A DNA stretch of 64,000 nucleotides from Bacillota bacterium (lineage in GTDB: Bacteria > Bacillota > Clostridia > Acetivibrionales > JAFADI01), in contig JAFADI010000095.1 of assembly GCA_023424965.1 (NCBI GenBank), forward strand, positions 1 to 64,000, given 5' to 3'. The position numbers and the translations under genes are program-made. Below, piece by piece: positions 55,000 through 62,951 of the stretch; position 1 is the first letter of the stretch, and each line of letters opens with the position of its first letter. The notes below the pieces were generated by a model. It made no database searches and was not told the DNA's origin. It saw nothing but the letters and a program-made list of their open reading frames with translations.

Positions 55000-55027
55000 G
55001 CTTTCAAGTTTTCTTGAAGGCTTTTTT
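55000..55027 (+). terminator. Terminator of tRNA-Leu
   Basis: Nine pairs (one G-U) between GCTTTCAAG and CTTGAAGGC around TTTT, then six T. Confidence 0.8.
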
Positions 55028-55058
55028 GTTTTGGGCCATTTGCGGAGCAAATCCAGCC

Positions 55059-55091
55059 AAAAGCGATGGGGCTCGATGCCCGGTCGCTTTT
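55059..55091. terminator. Second hairpin after tRNA-Leu
   Basis: AAAAGCGA pairs with TCGCTTTT, with an inner GGGC/GCCC stem. It may be a backup or antisense terminator. The rest of the gap to 55214 shows no gene. Confidence 0.5.
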
Positions 55092-55214
55092 ATTCGAATC
55101 AAACTTTTGCATTTTACCCTTCCAAATATGCATTATAAATCAGAGACCGTTGAACCCCATGGCCTTTTTTGTTAAGCTTTTCCCAGAGGCATGTTGAACG
55201 AAGGAGGGACCGGA

Positions 55215-55652
55215 TTGAAGCTGAACATCGAACAATCTTCCGAGTATTCCGATGTGGAAATCACGATAAAATGTGGTATTGTTGACGCCAGGCTTGAGAG
55301 GCTGATTTCCCAGATCAGGCTTTATTCTTTTTCCATCGCCGGCAGAAAGGCTGACAGCAGTTACAATATTCCGCTGGAGGATATTTTCTATTTTGAATCG
55401 GTGGATGAAAAGACCTTTATCTACCTCAAGGATGATATTTTTGAAACGGACATGCGGTTGTATGAACTGGAGCATCAGCTTGCGGATTCAAGGTTTGTCA
55501 GGATCAGCAAGTCAACTCTGTTGAACATTGAGCAGGTTTTAAGCGTCCGGGCCCTGCTCAACGGAAAATATGAAGCCAAGCTTAAAAATGGGGAAAAGAG
55601 TATCATCAGCAGGCATTATGTGCCGATGTTCAAAAACAAATTCGACTTATAG
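55215..55652 (+). CDS. LytTR-domain DNA-binding regulator
   Basis: A 145-residue transcription regulator without a receiver domain. The LytTR domain spans about 45 to 143 (IPLEDIFYFESVDEKTFIYL, LADSRFVRISKSTLLNIEQVLSV, IISRHYVPMFK). The start is TTG at 55215, 8 bases after AAGGAGG. It is followed directly by a DUF3021 membrane protein and an ABC transporter, a recurrent Firmicutes module in which the regulator controls its own transporter. Confidence 0.9.
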   Translation: MKLNIEQSSEYSDVEITIKCGIVDARLERLISQIRLYSFSIAGRKADSSYNIPLEDIFYFESVDEKTFIYLKDDIFETDMRLYELEHQLADSRFVRISKSTLLNIEQVLSVRALLNGKYEAKLKNGEKSIISRHYVPMFKNKFDL

Positions 55653-55663
55653 GAGGAGTGGCG

Positions 55664-56083
55664 ATGAGAGAAGTAAAGGACCACATTATTACCGGGTGTA
55701 TTTCATTTACACTGGTTTCTTTTTTCTATGCGATCCTGGGAGAACTGAGGATTGCAAATGAAATCAACAACCATACGCTCTATGATCTCCTGATTATCTG
55801 CGGCCTTATTTCGGTTGTCATGTTTTTTACCGACAAGATCCCCTTTAAAACCGTTTATTCCATCATGGGCATGAACCTCCTGGACATATTCCTGGTGGTG
55901 TTTCTGGTGGGGGGGCTGGCGCTGGACATGTTCCCCATGCGCATGGACCTTATGGTGAGCATCAGCGTGATGATCCTTGTGATATACTTCATCGTGTTCG
56001 GAGTTATGGCAATAAAAAACCAGGCGGATGCGGACTGTATCAATAAAAAAATAAACGCTGCAAGGAGAAATGAGAATGAATAA
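55664..56083 (+). CDS. DUF3021 membrane protein
   Basis: A 139-residue protein with four membrane segments (about 8 to 30, 40 to 57, 65 to 87, 95 to 117). DUF3021 proteins pair with LytTR regulators and are thought to sense the membrane or restrain the regulator. The ATG at 55664 lies 7 bases after AGGAGG. It overlaps the ABC ATPase gene by 8 bases. Confidence 0.85.
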   Translation: MREVKDHIITGCISFTLVSFFYAILGELRIANEINNHTLYDLLIICGLISVVMFFTDKIPFKTVYSIMGMNLLDIFLVVFLVGGLALDMFPMRMDLMVSISVMILVIYFIVFGVMAIKNQADADCINKKINAARRNENE

Positions 56084-56996
56084 CATCATCGAGGTCCATT
56101 CCCTTGCAAAATCCTTTGGCAGCATCCATGCGGTCAAAGGAATTGATTTTTCCGTAGAGAAGGGGACGCTGTTTGCTTTTCTGGGGATAAACGGTGCAGG
56201 GAAATCCACCACCATCGATATGCTTTGCACACTGCTTAAGCCGGATGGAGGGAGTGCTGCCATTGACGGGCACATATTGGGGGCGGAAGACGACAGAATC
56301 CGCAATTCCATCGGGGTGGTATTCCAGGAAGGCGTGCTGGACAACCTGCTGACGGTGAAGGAAAATCTTGAACTCCGGGGCAGATTTTACGGGTTATATG
56401 GGAAATCCCTGAAGGAGGCAGTAAGAAAAGCGACCGCGGCGGCAGGCGCTGTAGAATTTTTAAACAGGCCTTACGGCAAGCTGTCGGGAGGGCAGCGAAG
56501 AAGGGCCGATATTGCAAGGGCCCTGGTCCACACACCGAAAATTCTGTTTCTGGATGAACCTACAACGGGGCTCGATCCCCAAACAAGAAAAAATGTATGG
56601 CACACCGTGAGAAATTTGCAAAGGGAAGAACAGATGACGGTTTTTTTGACCACACATTACATGGAGGAAGCAGCCCAGGCCGATTATATAACCATTATGG
56701 GACAGGGGGGAATTCTGGCGGGAGGGACGCCTGTGGAATTGAAGCAAAAATATTCAAGCGATGTGCTGAAAATCAAGCCCAGGGACAAAGTTTACCTGGC
56801 CCGGCTTTTGGAGGAGAAAGGAATCGCTTACGCAGACGAGGGTGAAGTATTTACCATAGAGCTGAATTCCACCCTTGAAGCGATAGACAGGGTGGAGCCC
56901 TTCAGAAATCTGATTTCCAATCTGGAAGTCATGAACGGTACAATGGACGACGTATTTATCAATGTGGCTGGAGAGGGAGTGAAAGCAGCATGCTAG
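56076..56996 (+). CDS. ABC transporter ATP-binding protein (DrrA/NodI type)
   Basis: ATPase of an ABC-2 exporter, 306 residues: Walker A GINGAGKSTT, Q-loop GVVFQEGVLDN, signature LSGGQRRRADIARAL, Walker B ILFLDEPTTGLDPQ and TTHYMEE, with a C-terminal domain of about 90 residues. ATG 56076 lies 8 bases after AAGGAG. Substrate unknown; drugs or a lipid are usual for this type. Confidence 0.93.
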   Translation: MNNIIEVHSLAKSFGSIHAVKGIDFSVEKGTLFAFLGINGAGKSTTIDMLCTLLKPDGGSAAIDGHILGAEDDRIRNSIGVVFQEGVLDNLLTVKENLELRGRFYGLYGKSLKEAVRKATAAAGAVEFLNRPYGKLSGGQRRRADIARALVHTPKILFLDEPTTGLDPQTRKNVWHTVRNLQREEQMTVFLTTHYMEEAAQADYITIMGQGGILAGGTPVELKQKYSSDVLKIKPRDKVYLARLLEEKGIAYADEGEVFTIELNSTLEAIDRVEPFRNLISNLEVMNGTMDDVFINVAGEGVKAAC

Positions 56997-57850
56997 CGAT
57001 GACGGGACGTAACATAAAACTGTTTTTCCGGGATAAAAGTACGGTTTTCTTCTCCCTTTTATCCGTATTGATCATCATCGCCCTGTATGCCCTGTTTTTG
57101 GGGGATACTTATAAAAACGGCCTTGAAAATGTCAAAGGCATTGATTTTTTGATTAACAGTTGGGTAATTGCGGGAATATTGGCCGTGGTCTCCGTCACTG
57201 CCACCATGGGTGCATTTGGAGCGATGGTGGAGGACCGCAGCAAAAAAATATTGAAAGACTTTTATGCAACGCCTGTAAAACGCAGTGAAATTGCCGGAGG
57301 ATATATCCTGAGCGCTTTTACCGTTGGGGTTCTCATGAGCCTTATCACCCTGCTGCTGGGAGAAATATATATTTTTATTGCGGGAGGAGAGCTTCTGGGG
57401 CTTTCGGCCGCCGCCGGGCTGCTGGGCTTGATTGTACTGTCGGTGTTGTCCAGCAGTGCCATGGTGTTTTTTATCGTCACATTTTTTAAAAGCCAGAATG
57501 CTTTTGCTACCGCCAGTACAATCATAGGAACCCTGATTGGATTCCTGACAGGCGTTTATATTCCCATAGGGAGCTTGCCCGAGTGGGTGCAGCTGATCAT
57601 CAAGCTTTTCCCCCTGTCCCATGCAGGTGCGTTAATACGCCAGCTTTTGCTGAAGCAGCCCATGGCAGTTTCTTTTGCGGGTGCGCCTGAAGCGGCTGTG
57701 GAAAAATTCAATCATTCCATGGGGGTGGTCCTTCAATTCAACAGGAGTGATGTAGACCCCATGACCAGTGTGATCGTACTGCTTGTAACAACGGTTTTGT
57801 TCTATGGGCTGGCGGTTTTGAACGTTTCAAGGAAAATAAAAATATCCTGA
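56990..57850 (+). CDS. ABC-2 type transporter permease
   Basis: Membrane partner of the preceding ATPase, 286 residues with six membrane segments and the ABC-2 pattern KDFYATPVKRSEIAGGYIL and FPLSHAGALIRQLLL. It overlaps the ATPase gene by 7 bases. Confidence 0.92.
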   Translation: MLAMTGRNIKLFFRDKSTVFFSLLSVLIIIALYALFLGDTYKNGLENVKGIDFLINSWVIAGILAVVSVTATMGAFGAMVEDRSKKILKDFYATPVKRSEIAGGYILSAFTVGVLMSLITLLLGEIYIFIAGGELLGLSAAAGLLGLIVLSVLSSSAMVFFIVTFFKSQNAFATASTIIGTLIGFLTGVYIPIGSLPEWVQLIIKLFPLSHAGALIRQLLLKQPMAVSFAGAPEAAVEKFNHSMGVVLQFNRSDVDPMTSVIVLLVTTVLFYGLAVLNVSRKIKIS

Positions 57851-57962
57851 AGTGTTTTATAAAGTATTCCTTTCATCAAGAGGTAACATAATAGCTTGAC
57901 TATGAATATTATATACTAGTCGAAGCAAATAACCAATTGAAAGAAAGGATGCGTGAGCAGTT

Positions 57963-58097
57963 ATGTCAGAAAGATGTGGTGGAGTTCTTGGAGCATTTGG
58001 AGATAATGATGAACTTTTATGGTTTATTATTCTGTTCCTGTTGCTCTTCTGGTGCAACCGCGGCTTCTACGGCCCCGTAGGCGGAGTTGGATGCTAA
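57963..58097 (+). CDS. Small hydrophobic protein, 44 residues
   Basis: A short frame with a polar start (SERCGGVLGAFGDNDE), one strongly hydrophobic segment (LLWFIILFLLLFW) and a Gly/Cys-rich end. It resembles the YjcZ-type small sporulation proteins of Bacilli and Clostridia in layout only. AAAGGA lies 13 bases before the ATG, which is long. The 112 bases before it contain TAGTCGAA, one base from a Spo0A box. Confidence 0.5.
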   Translation: MSERCGGVLGAFGDNDELLWFIILFLLLFWCNRGFYGPVGGVGC

Positions 58098-58278
58098 TTT
58101 GACAGCTTCCGTCTGGAAAGTCAATGCACGCCTGCCTGTTTTGGAAAAGTTAAAACAGGCAGGTGGTGAGAGCCCAGATATAAAACATAGACGGAAATTC
58201 CTATAAAAAACTGTGGGGCTGGGGGAAGTAACGTTCTCCCATTTTAAAAGCTTAAATCCCAATGACCCATACGATTAA
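58098..58278. ncRNA. Possible structured RNA region, unidentified
   Basis: An 8-bp outer stem (58107-58114 with 58189-58196) encloses a perfect 12-bp hairpin (58131-58142 with 58152-58163). A further GGGGAA/TTCTCCC-type stem lies near 58225. I matched it to no riboswitch class I know. Confidence 0.35.
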
Positions 58279-58309
58279 GGAGGCTTATTCAAATAGCCTC
58301 CGTTTTTAT
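58279..58309 (+). terminator. Terminator-like hairpin before the 66-residue gene
   Basis: GGAGGCT pairs with AGCCTCC, followed by GTTTTTA. It could end the upstream RNA; the next gene's ribosome site AGGAGG starts soon after. Confidence 0.7.
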
Positions 58310-58325
58310 ACCTGTAGGAGGCCCT

Positions 58326-58526
58326 ATGTTTTTGCAGACGATTCGATCAAAAGATGGGAAAATGATCTTTCATGGCACCGTCTCATGGAAAAACGGAGAC
58401 GAATTCGGTTTCATCCCCCAGGGGAGAGGGTACCTTAGCGAGTGGTGGTGCAAAAAAGACTACTGGGATCTTATGGAGGGGGAACTGCCGCTGTTTAGAA
58501 TTGTCTCCGGCAGGAAACAGGCATAA
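58326..58526 (+). CDS. Small protein of unknown function (66 residues)
   Basis: No family recognised. It is a compact polar sequence rich in Trp and Gly (HGTVSWKNGDEFGF, YLSEWWCKKDYWDL). AGGAGG lies 6 bases before the ATG, supporting translation. It has terminator-like hairpins on both sides and is probably its own unit. Confidence 0.55.
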   Translation: MFLQTIRSKDGKMIFHGTVSWKNGDEFGFIPQGRGYLSEWWCKKDYWDLMEGELPLFRIVSGRKQA

Positions 58527-58527
58527 A

Positions 58528-58566
58528 GATAAGGGGAGCGGCAAATCAAAGGCTGCTCCCCTTATC
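58528..58566. terminator. Hairpin between convergent genes
   Basis: Twelve perfect pairs (GATAAGGGGAGC with GCTCCCCTTATC) between the 66-residue gene and the convergent CBM25 gene. Confidence 0.7.
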
Positions 58567-58608
58567 TCCCGTCTGACCGCTGAATGGGCAGGAGGTCAAA
58601 TATCAGGC

Positions 58609-58935
58609 CTATTGTGATATGTCGAAAGTATAATTCATTCCCGAATTATTGTCCCAATTCTCTGCACAGTCTTTGAAGGCAATGTTCAGGGTATCGGAAT
58701 TTTCTACGGGTATGGTGGCTTCAAAGCCTGTGGTCGACCGGTCCATACGGATGTCCTGCAGGTTGTTCCAGGTACTGCCGAATCCTACATGGGCAAGGAT
58801 ATGGGTAGCTCCGCTTTTGGAAAGCAGACCGTCATATACAATTTTTACCGTTCCGCCTGCCGTGGGAACGGCAGGGCTGATGGAAACGCCGCTGGTCATG
58901 AATTCGCTGCTGGACGATTTTTTTCCTCTGGGCAT
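58609..58935 (-). CDS. Standalone CBM25-like carbohydrate-binding protein
   Basis: A 108-residue protein. Residues about 12 to 106 resemble a CBM25/CBM53 starch-binding module: GGTVKIVYDGLL, ILAHVGFGSTWNNLQDIRM, LNIAFKDCAENWDNNSGMNY (WDNNSGMNY is the diagnostic end). It has no signal peptide and no enzyme domain, so it is probably cytoplasmic and may bind glycogen. AGGAGGAAAAG precedes its start. A glycogen synthase gene lies at the far end of this window. Confidence 0.75.
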   Translation of the reverse strand: MPRGKKSSSSEFMTSGVSISPAVPTAGGTVKIVYDGLLSKSGATHILAHVGFGSTWNNLQDIRMDRSTTGFEATIPVENSDTLNIAFKDCAENWDNNSGMNYTFDISQ

Positions 58936-59035
58936 AGCACTTTTCCTCCTTTTAAACAGTATTCAAACCTATTATTCGCATTTGAAGTCCATTTTAATGA
59001 TGGACTGCGTGTTATTATGTGGAATATAATTGCCC

Positions 59036-59049
59036 ATTATGCGCATAAT
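59036..59049. promoter_or_regulatory. Perfect 14-bp palindrome, possible operator
   Basis: ATTATGCGCATAAT in the divergent region between the CBM25 and nucleotidyltransferase genes. Its core TTATGCGCAT recurs at 59277-59286, 41 bases before the plus-strand start. Confidence 0.4.
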
Positions 59050-59161
59050 ATGCTTGCAACGCTGTGGACCATCAAATAGCTTCAAACTTATAGTCGTTAA
59101 CTAAATAAGAAAATAAAACAATCATGGTTAATATTAAATGAATTAAAGTAGCAATAGGAAC

Positions 59162-59196
59162 AAAAACTTTAAATGAGAAAAGTTTTTGTAATATTT
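59162..59196 (+). terminator. Hairpin with T tract in the divergent region
   Basis: AAAAACTT pairs with AAGTTTTT, and a run of T follows at about 59193. With no gene upstream on this strand it could end a short leader or small RNA. Confidence 0.4.
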
Positions 59197-59326
59197 TTTT
59201 TGCATTGCCATACACATAAATGGTTGACTGGCAATGATTTGCTTATTGGAAACTGCATGGCGTGATAATAAGTGTTTTATGCGCATTTGCACTCAAATAC
59301 GACAAAAATATGAAAGGATGAAGTGC

Positions 59327-61789
59327 ATGAAGGCTATTATCATGGCGGGGGGAGAAGGGACCAGACTTCGCCCGCTGACATGTAACCGGCCAAAACCCAT
59401 GGTTCCGGTTATAAACAAACCGGTAATGGAACACATCGTCGAGCTGCTTAAGAAATATGGAATTAAAGATGTAGGGGCGACATTGCAATATATGCCTGAA
59501 TTAATCAAGGAGTATTTTCAGGACGGAAAAGATTTCGGTGTAAATATGCGGTACTACATCGAAGAAACTCCCCTGGGTACGGCAGGCAGTGTAAAGAATG
59601 CGGAAGAGTTTCTGGATGATACCTTTGTTGTTATCAGCGGAGATGCCCTGACAGACATCAATCTTGAAGAAGCAATAAAATTCCATAAAACCAGGAAGTC
59701 CATGGCGACCCTGGTATTGAAAAAGGTTGACATCCCCCTGGAATATGGGGTTGTTGTTACGGACGAAGAGGGGAGAATAACCAGGTTTCTTGAAAAACCC
59801 AGCTGGGGGGAGGTGTTCAGCGATACGGTCAACACCGGCATTTATATCCTGTCCCCGGAGGTATTGGGCTATTATGGGAAAAATGAAATTTTTGACTTCA
59901 GCAAAGACCTTTTCCCAATCCTTTTGAAGGAGGAAAAGCCCATGTTCGGGTATGTGACGGAGGACTACTGGTGTGACATAGGAGACCTTAAGGCTTATAT
60001 CCAGGCCCATGCCGACATACTGGACGGAAGGGTGAGGGTCAACATACCCGGAAAGGAAATTATCGACCGGGTGTGGGTGGATGAAGGCTGCCAGCTGGAT
60101 GAAACGGCAAAAATCAAAGGGCCCTGTGTCATCGGCAAAAACTGCAGGATCAAGGGAAATGTACTTATCGACAGCTACTCGGTCATCGGGGATTTCGGCA
60201 TTATCGGTGAACGCAGCGGGATCAAGCGGTCCATTTTGTGGAAGAACTGTATTGTGGACAGGAATGTACAGCTAAGGGGCAGTGTCCTGTGCAATAAAGT
60301 ACATCTGAAGGACAACTCCTGTACCTTTGAACAGTCGGTCATCGGCGATGACACCATAATAAGGGAAAATGCCGTAATCAAACCCAACATAAAGATCTGG
60401 CCCAACAAGCTGATCGATGCCGGTGTGGAGGTCAATTCAAACCTGGTATGGGGGGCAAAGTTTACCAGGAATATTTTCGGACACAGGGGAGTGGCAGGAG
60501 AAATAAATGTGGACATAACTCCAGAGTATGCCTCCAAGCTGGGAGCGGCATATGGGGCACTGTTCAAGGGGAAGGCAAAGATCGGTATCAGTTGCGACAG
60601 CTCAACGCCTGCCCAGATGCTCAAGATCTCCTTTGTGTCGGGACTGATGTCCGCGGGCATAGAAATATATGACTTCGGAAACATGCTTCTTCCCATCACC
60701 CGGTCGGCCATAAGGTTTTATAAAATGGACGGCGGAATCCACATAAGCACATCCACAGAGGATGTTGCAAGGCTTTATGTAGACTTTCTGGATAAGAACG
60801 GAAGCAACATTGACCGGGGCATTGAAAGAAAAATAGAAAATGCCTTCCTAAGGGAAGATTTCAGCCGGTGTGAAGGGGATTGCATCAAAGGCATAAGGGT
60901 GGTACCCGATTACAGCAGCTTTTACTTAAGGAACATCATTAACAGCTCAGAGTCAAAAAAAATGGGCTACAGGATTGCACTCAACTCACGCTCCCGGTTC
61001 ATTGTCGATACCATGAACCAGATTCTGGGAGAACTGGGCTGTGAGGTGGAGAACAGCAACTTGAAGCTTTATAATACGAAGACCATGCGGCAGAGCATGA
61101 CCTCCGGGGATGTAAGATTTTTCTCCTCCCAGGTGAAAATGGGCAATTTTGATTTGGGGGTTTCCATTGAAGACACCTCGGAGAAAATGATGCTGATCGA
61201 CAATAAGGGGCGGCTGATCACCGAGGATATGTTCATTGCCTTAATATCCATCATTCTTTTTAAGACCATGAACGGAGGAACGGTGGTGGTTCCCATATCC
61301 GCCAGCCAGGTACTGGAAAAGATCGCCGTGGAAAACAACGGAAAGGTGATCAGGACGAAAACTTCTACCCAGGACATCATGGGTAAAATGCTGGGAAACG
61401 AAATAAAAAAAGAAATGCTTGACCAGTTCACCATGCATTTTGACGCCATCGCAGGCCTGGTGAAAATCATGGATTTCATGAGCACCAATAATCTCCGCCT
61501 TTCGGAGCTGGTGGACATGATCCCCGACTTCCATATTTACAAAAAGGAAGTTGAATGCCCCTGGGATGCCAAAGGAAAGGTCATCCGGGAGATCATACAG
61601 GAAAAGAACGGTGACAGCGTGGAAACGCTGGAGGGAGTGAAGATATACAGGGACGGGGGATGGGTGCTGGTATTGCCCGACGCGGAAAAACCGGTCTGCA
61701 ATATCATCAGCGAAAGCTACTCCGCTGAATTTGCCGAGGAACTGAGCAACATCTATGCCGAAAAAATAAGAGAAATAAGCAGAAGTTAA
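59327..61789 (+). CDS. Sugar-1-phosphate nucleotidyltransferase fused to a phosphomannomutase-like domain
   Basis: An 820-residue fusion. Residues 1 to 235 are a nucleotidyltransferase (KAIIMAGGEGTRLRPLT, VVISGDALTDIN, EYGVVV, FLEKPSWGE) of the mannose-1-phosphate guanylyltransferase type. Residues about 250 to 370 are hexapeptide repeats. Residues about 380 to 820 follow the phosphohexomutase fold, but its three catalytic motifs are replaced. Where TASHNP should be there is ISTSTEDV, where DGDGDR should be IEDTSEK, and no GEMSGH is found. The second half is therefore probably not a working mutase. ATG 59327 lies 8 bases after AAAGGA. Confidence 0.88.
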   Translation: MKAIIMAGGEGTRLRPLTCNRPKPMVPVINKPVMEHIVELLKKYGIKDVGATLQYMPELIKEYFQDGKDFGVNMRYYIEETPLGTAGSVKNAEEFLDDTFVVISGDALTDINLEEAIKFHKTRKSMATLVLKKVDIPLEYGVVVTDEEGRITRFLEKPSWGEVFSDTVNTGIYILSPEVLGYYGKNEIFDFSKDLFPILLKEEKPMFGYVTEDYWCDIGDLKAYIQAHADILDGRVRVNIPGKEIIDRVWVDEGCQLDETAKIKGPCVIGKNCRIKGNVLIDSYSVIGDFGIIGERSGIKRSILWKNCIVDRNVQLRGSVLCNKVHLKDNSCTFEQSVIGDDTIIRENAVIKPNIKIWPNKLIDAGVEVNSNLVWGAKFTRNIFGHRGVAGEINVDITPEYASKLGAAYGALFKGKAKIGISCDSSTPAQMLKISFVSGLMSAGIEIYDFGNMLLPITRSAIRFYKMDGGIHISTSTEDVARLYVDFLDKNGSNIDRGIERKIENAFLREDFSRCEGDCIKGIRVVPDYSSFYLRNIINSSESKKMGYRIALNSRSRFIVDTMNQILGELGCEVENSNLKLYNTKTMRQSMTSGDVRFFSSQVKMGNFDLGVSIEDTSEKMMLIDNKGRLITEDMFIALISIILFKTMNGGTVVVPISASQVLEKIAVENNGKVIRTKTSTQDIMGKMLGNEIKKEMLDQFTMHFDAIAGLVKIMDFMSTNNLRLSELVDMIPDFHIYKKEVECPWDAKGKVIREIIQEKNGDSVETLEGVKIYRDGGWVLVLPDAEKPVCNIISESYSAEFAEELSNIYAEKIREISRS

Positions 61790-61800
61790 AAGGAAGCTAA

Positions 61801-61848
61801 AAAACAGGGGATAGGCCGGGCGGGGAGTCCGGACCATCCCCTGTTTTT
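61801..61848. terminator. Bidirectional terminator
   Basis: Twelve pairs (AAAACAGGGGAT with ATCCCCTGTTTT) with an inner CCGG stem, between convergent genes. It is T-rich on both strands. Confidence 0.85.
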
Positions 61849-61851
61849 ATC

Positions 61852-62181
61852 CTACAGCTCACCGCAGGGGTCATAGGTGTCGTCGATAATCGGTTCAAAA
61901 TAAAAATCTGCATACATCAGATCCTTGTTCTCCGCTTCAAGGTCGGCCGTCCGGCGGGAGAAAGCAATTCTAAACTCGAATTCCGGCTCTGCCAGAACAT
62001 CGCGGGCATTTCTGTCGTAGGGGAGTCCTTCAACTTTGAGAATTCCTCTTTCTTTAAGCTGGTCGATAACCCAGTCCAGTTCGTTATTATCGCTGACATC
62101 CACGCATGGGATGTTTCCGCCTGTCATTTCTTTTACGATGTCATCCAGTTCTCCTGTTTGATACCTTACGTGATAAAACAT
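61852..62181 (-). CDS. Protein of unknown function (109 residues)
   Basis: No family recognised. It is an acidic, soluble, alpha/beta-looking protein (ELDDIVKEMTGGNIPCVDVSD, WVIDQLKERGILKVEGLPY). GGAGGAC precedes its start. It ends 3 bases from the bidirectional terminator. It may be co-transcribed with the gene at 62273-62902, 91 bases away. Confidence 0.6.
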   Translation of the reverse strand: MFYHVRYQTGELDDIVKEMTGGNIPCVDVSDNNELDWVIDQLKERGILKVEGLPYDRNARDVLAEPEFEFRIAFSRRTADLEAENKDLMYADFYFEPIIDDTYDPCGEL

Positions 62182-62272
62182 AGGCTGTCCTCCAGTTTAT
62201 TTGTTCAAAACGAAAGTCTTTCACTTAACTTTAATATTTTATACCAACGGAGAAAGGATTTGAAGCAAAAAA

Positions 62273-62902
62273 TCAAACCTCCCTTTGCGGGGGGATGTGT
62301 TCCGTTTGCGGAATGTCCGGATTTACCGAAATATACTGCTTGAAGCCTTCCTGGTAGTCTTTTATGGCCTCAAGAAAGCCTTGGTCGTCCTTTCGGCTGA
62401 AGACGGCAAATACGATATCATCCATGTAATCGTCAAAATAGGTGGTTATCAGGAAGTTCCTCACCTTTAGGTCCGTAAGGCCCCTGAAATAGTTCCTGGC
62501 AGGAGTAAGCCCAATGTCAATCAAGGTCCCGAAGTCAGCCGTGACGAGGTCGTAATTGCCGTCTGCCCTGAGGATGTTCATGTCACCCGCCGCAATGTCC
62601 GCCAAGGTTTCTATTCCGAACCTTTTGAACTCTTCCTGGATGGCAGTCCTGCATAAAAAGTGCCTGTCCGATTCCAGGTGAAGCTTTTTGTATTTTTCGT
62701 GGTAATACTCCTCACTGAAATTCAGAAAGCTTCTTTTCATCGATGCTTCCGTCCTCACCAAAATCCCGTTGTCCAGGAGAAATCTGAGGAAATTCACATC
62801 CCGCTGGCCGCCGCTGGCTGCTTTGGAATTATCCAGTATATGCTCTAAAGTGATGCTTGCTTCCCTTTGGGATAGATTGTCCAGAAGTGTGCTGTTTTTC
62901 AT
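62273..62902 (-). CDS. Protein of unknown function (209 residues)
   Basis: No family recognised. It is a helical, soluble protein with an N-terminal region naming no motif and a cysteine-poor core (LCRTAIQEEFKRFGIETLADIAAG, RGLTDLKVRNFLITTYFDDY). CGGAGG precedes the ATG, so it is probably translated. Confidence 0.6.
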   Translation of the reverse strand: MKNSTLLDNLSQREASITLEHILDNSKAASGGQRDVNFLRFLLDNGILVRTEASMKRSFLNFSEEYYHEKYKKLHLESDRHFLCRTAIQEEFKRFGIETLADIAAGDMNILRADGNYDLVTADFGTLIDIGLTPARNYFRGLTDLKVRNFLITTYFDDYMDDIVFAVFSRKDDQGFLEAIKDYQEGFKQYISVNPDIPQTEHIPPQREV

Positions 62903-62951
62903 GGTTATCCTCCGTAAAATAAATCCGATATAAATTTCAAGGCTGTTTATA

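Noticed and set aside
54914..55175. Frames reading through tRNA-Leu
   Set aside because: They overlap the tRNA and its terminator and show no protein character.
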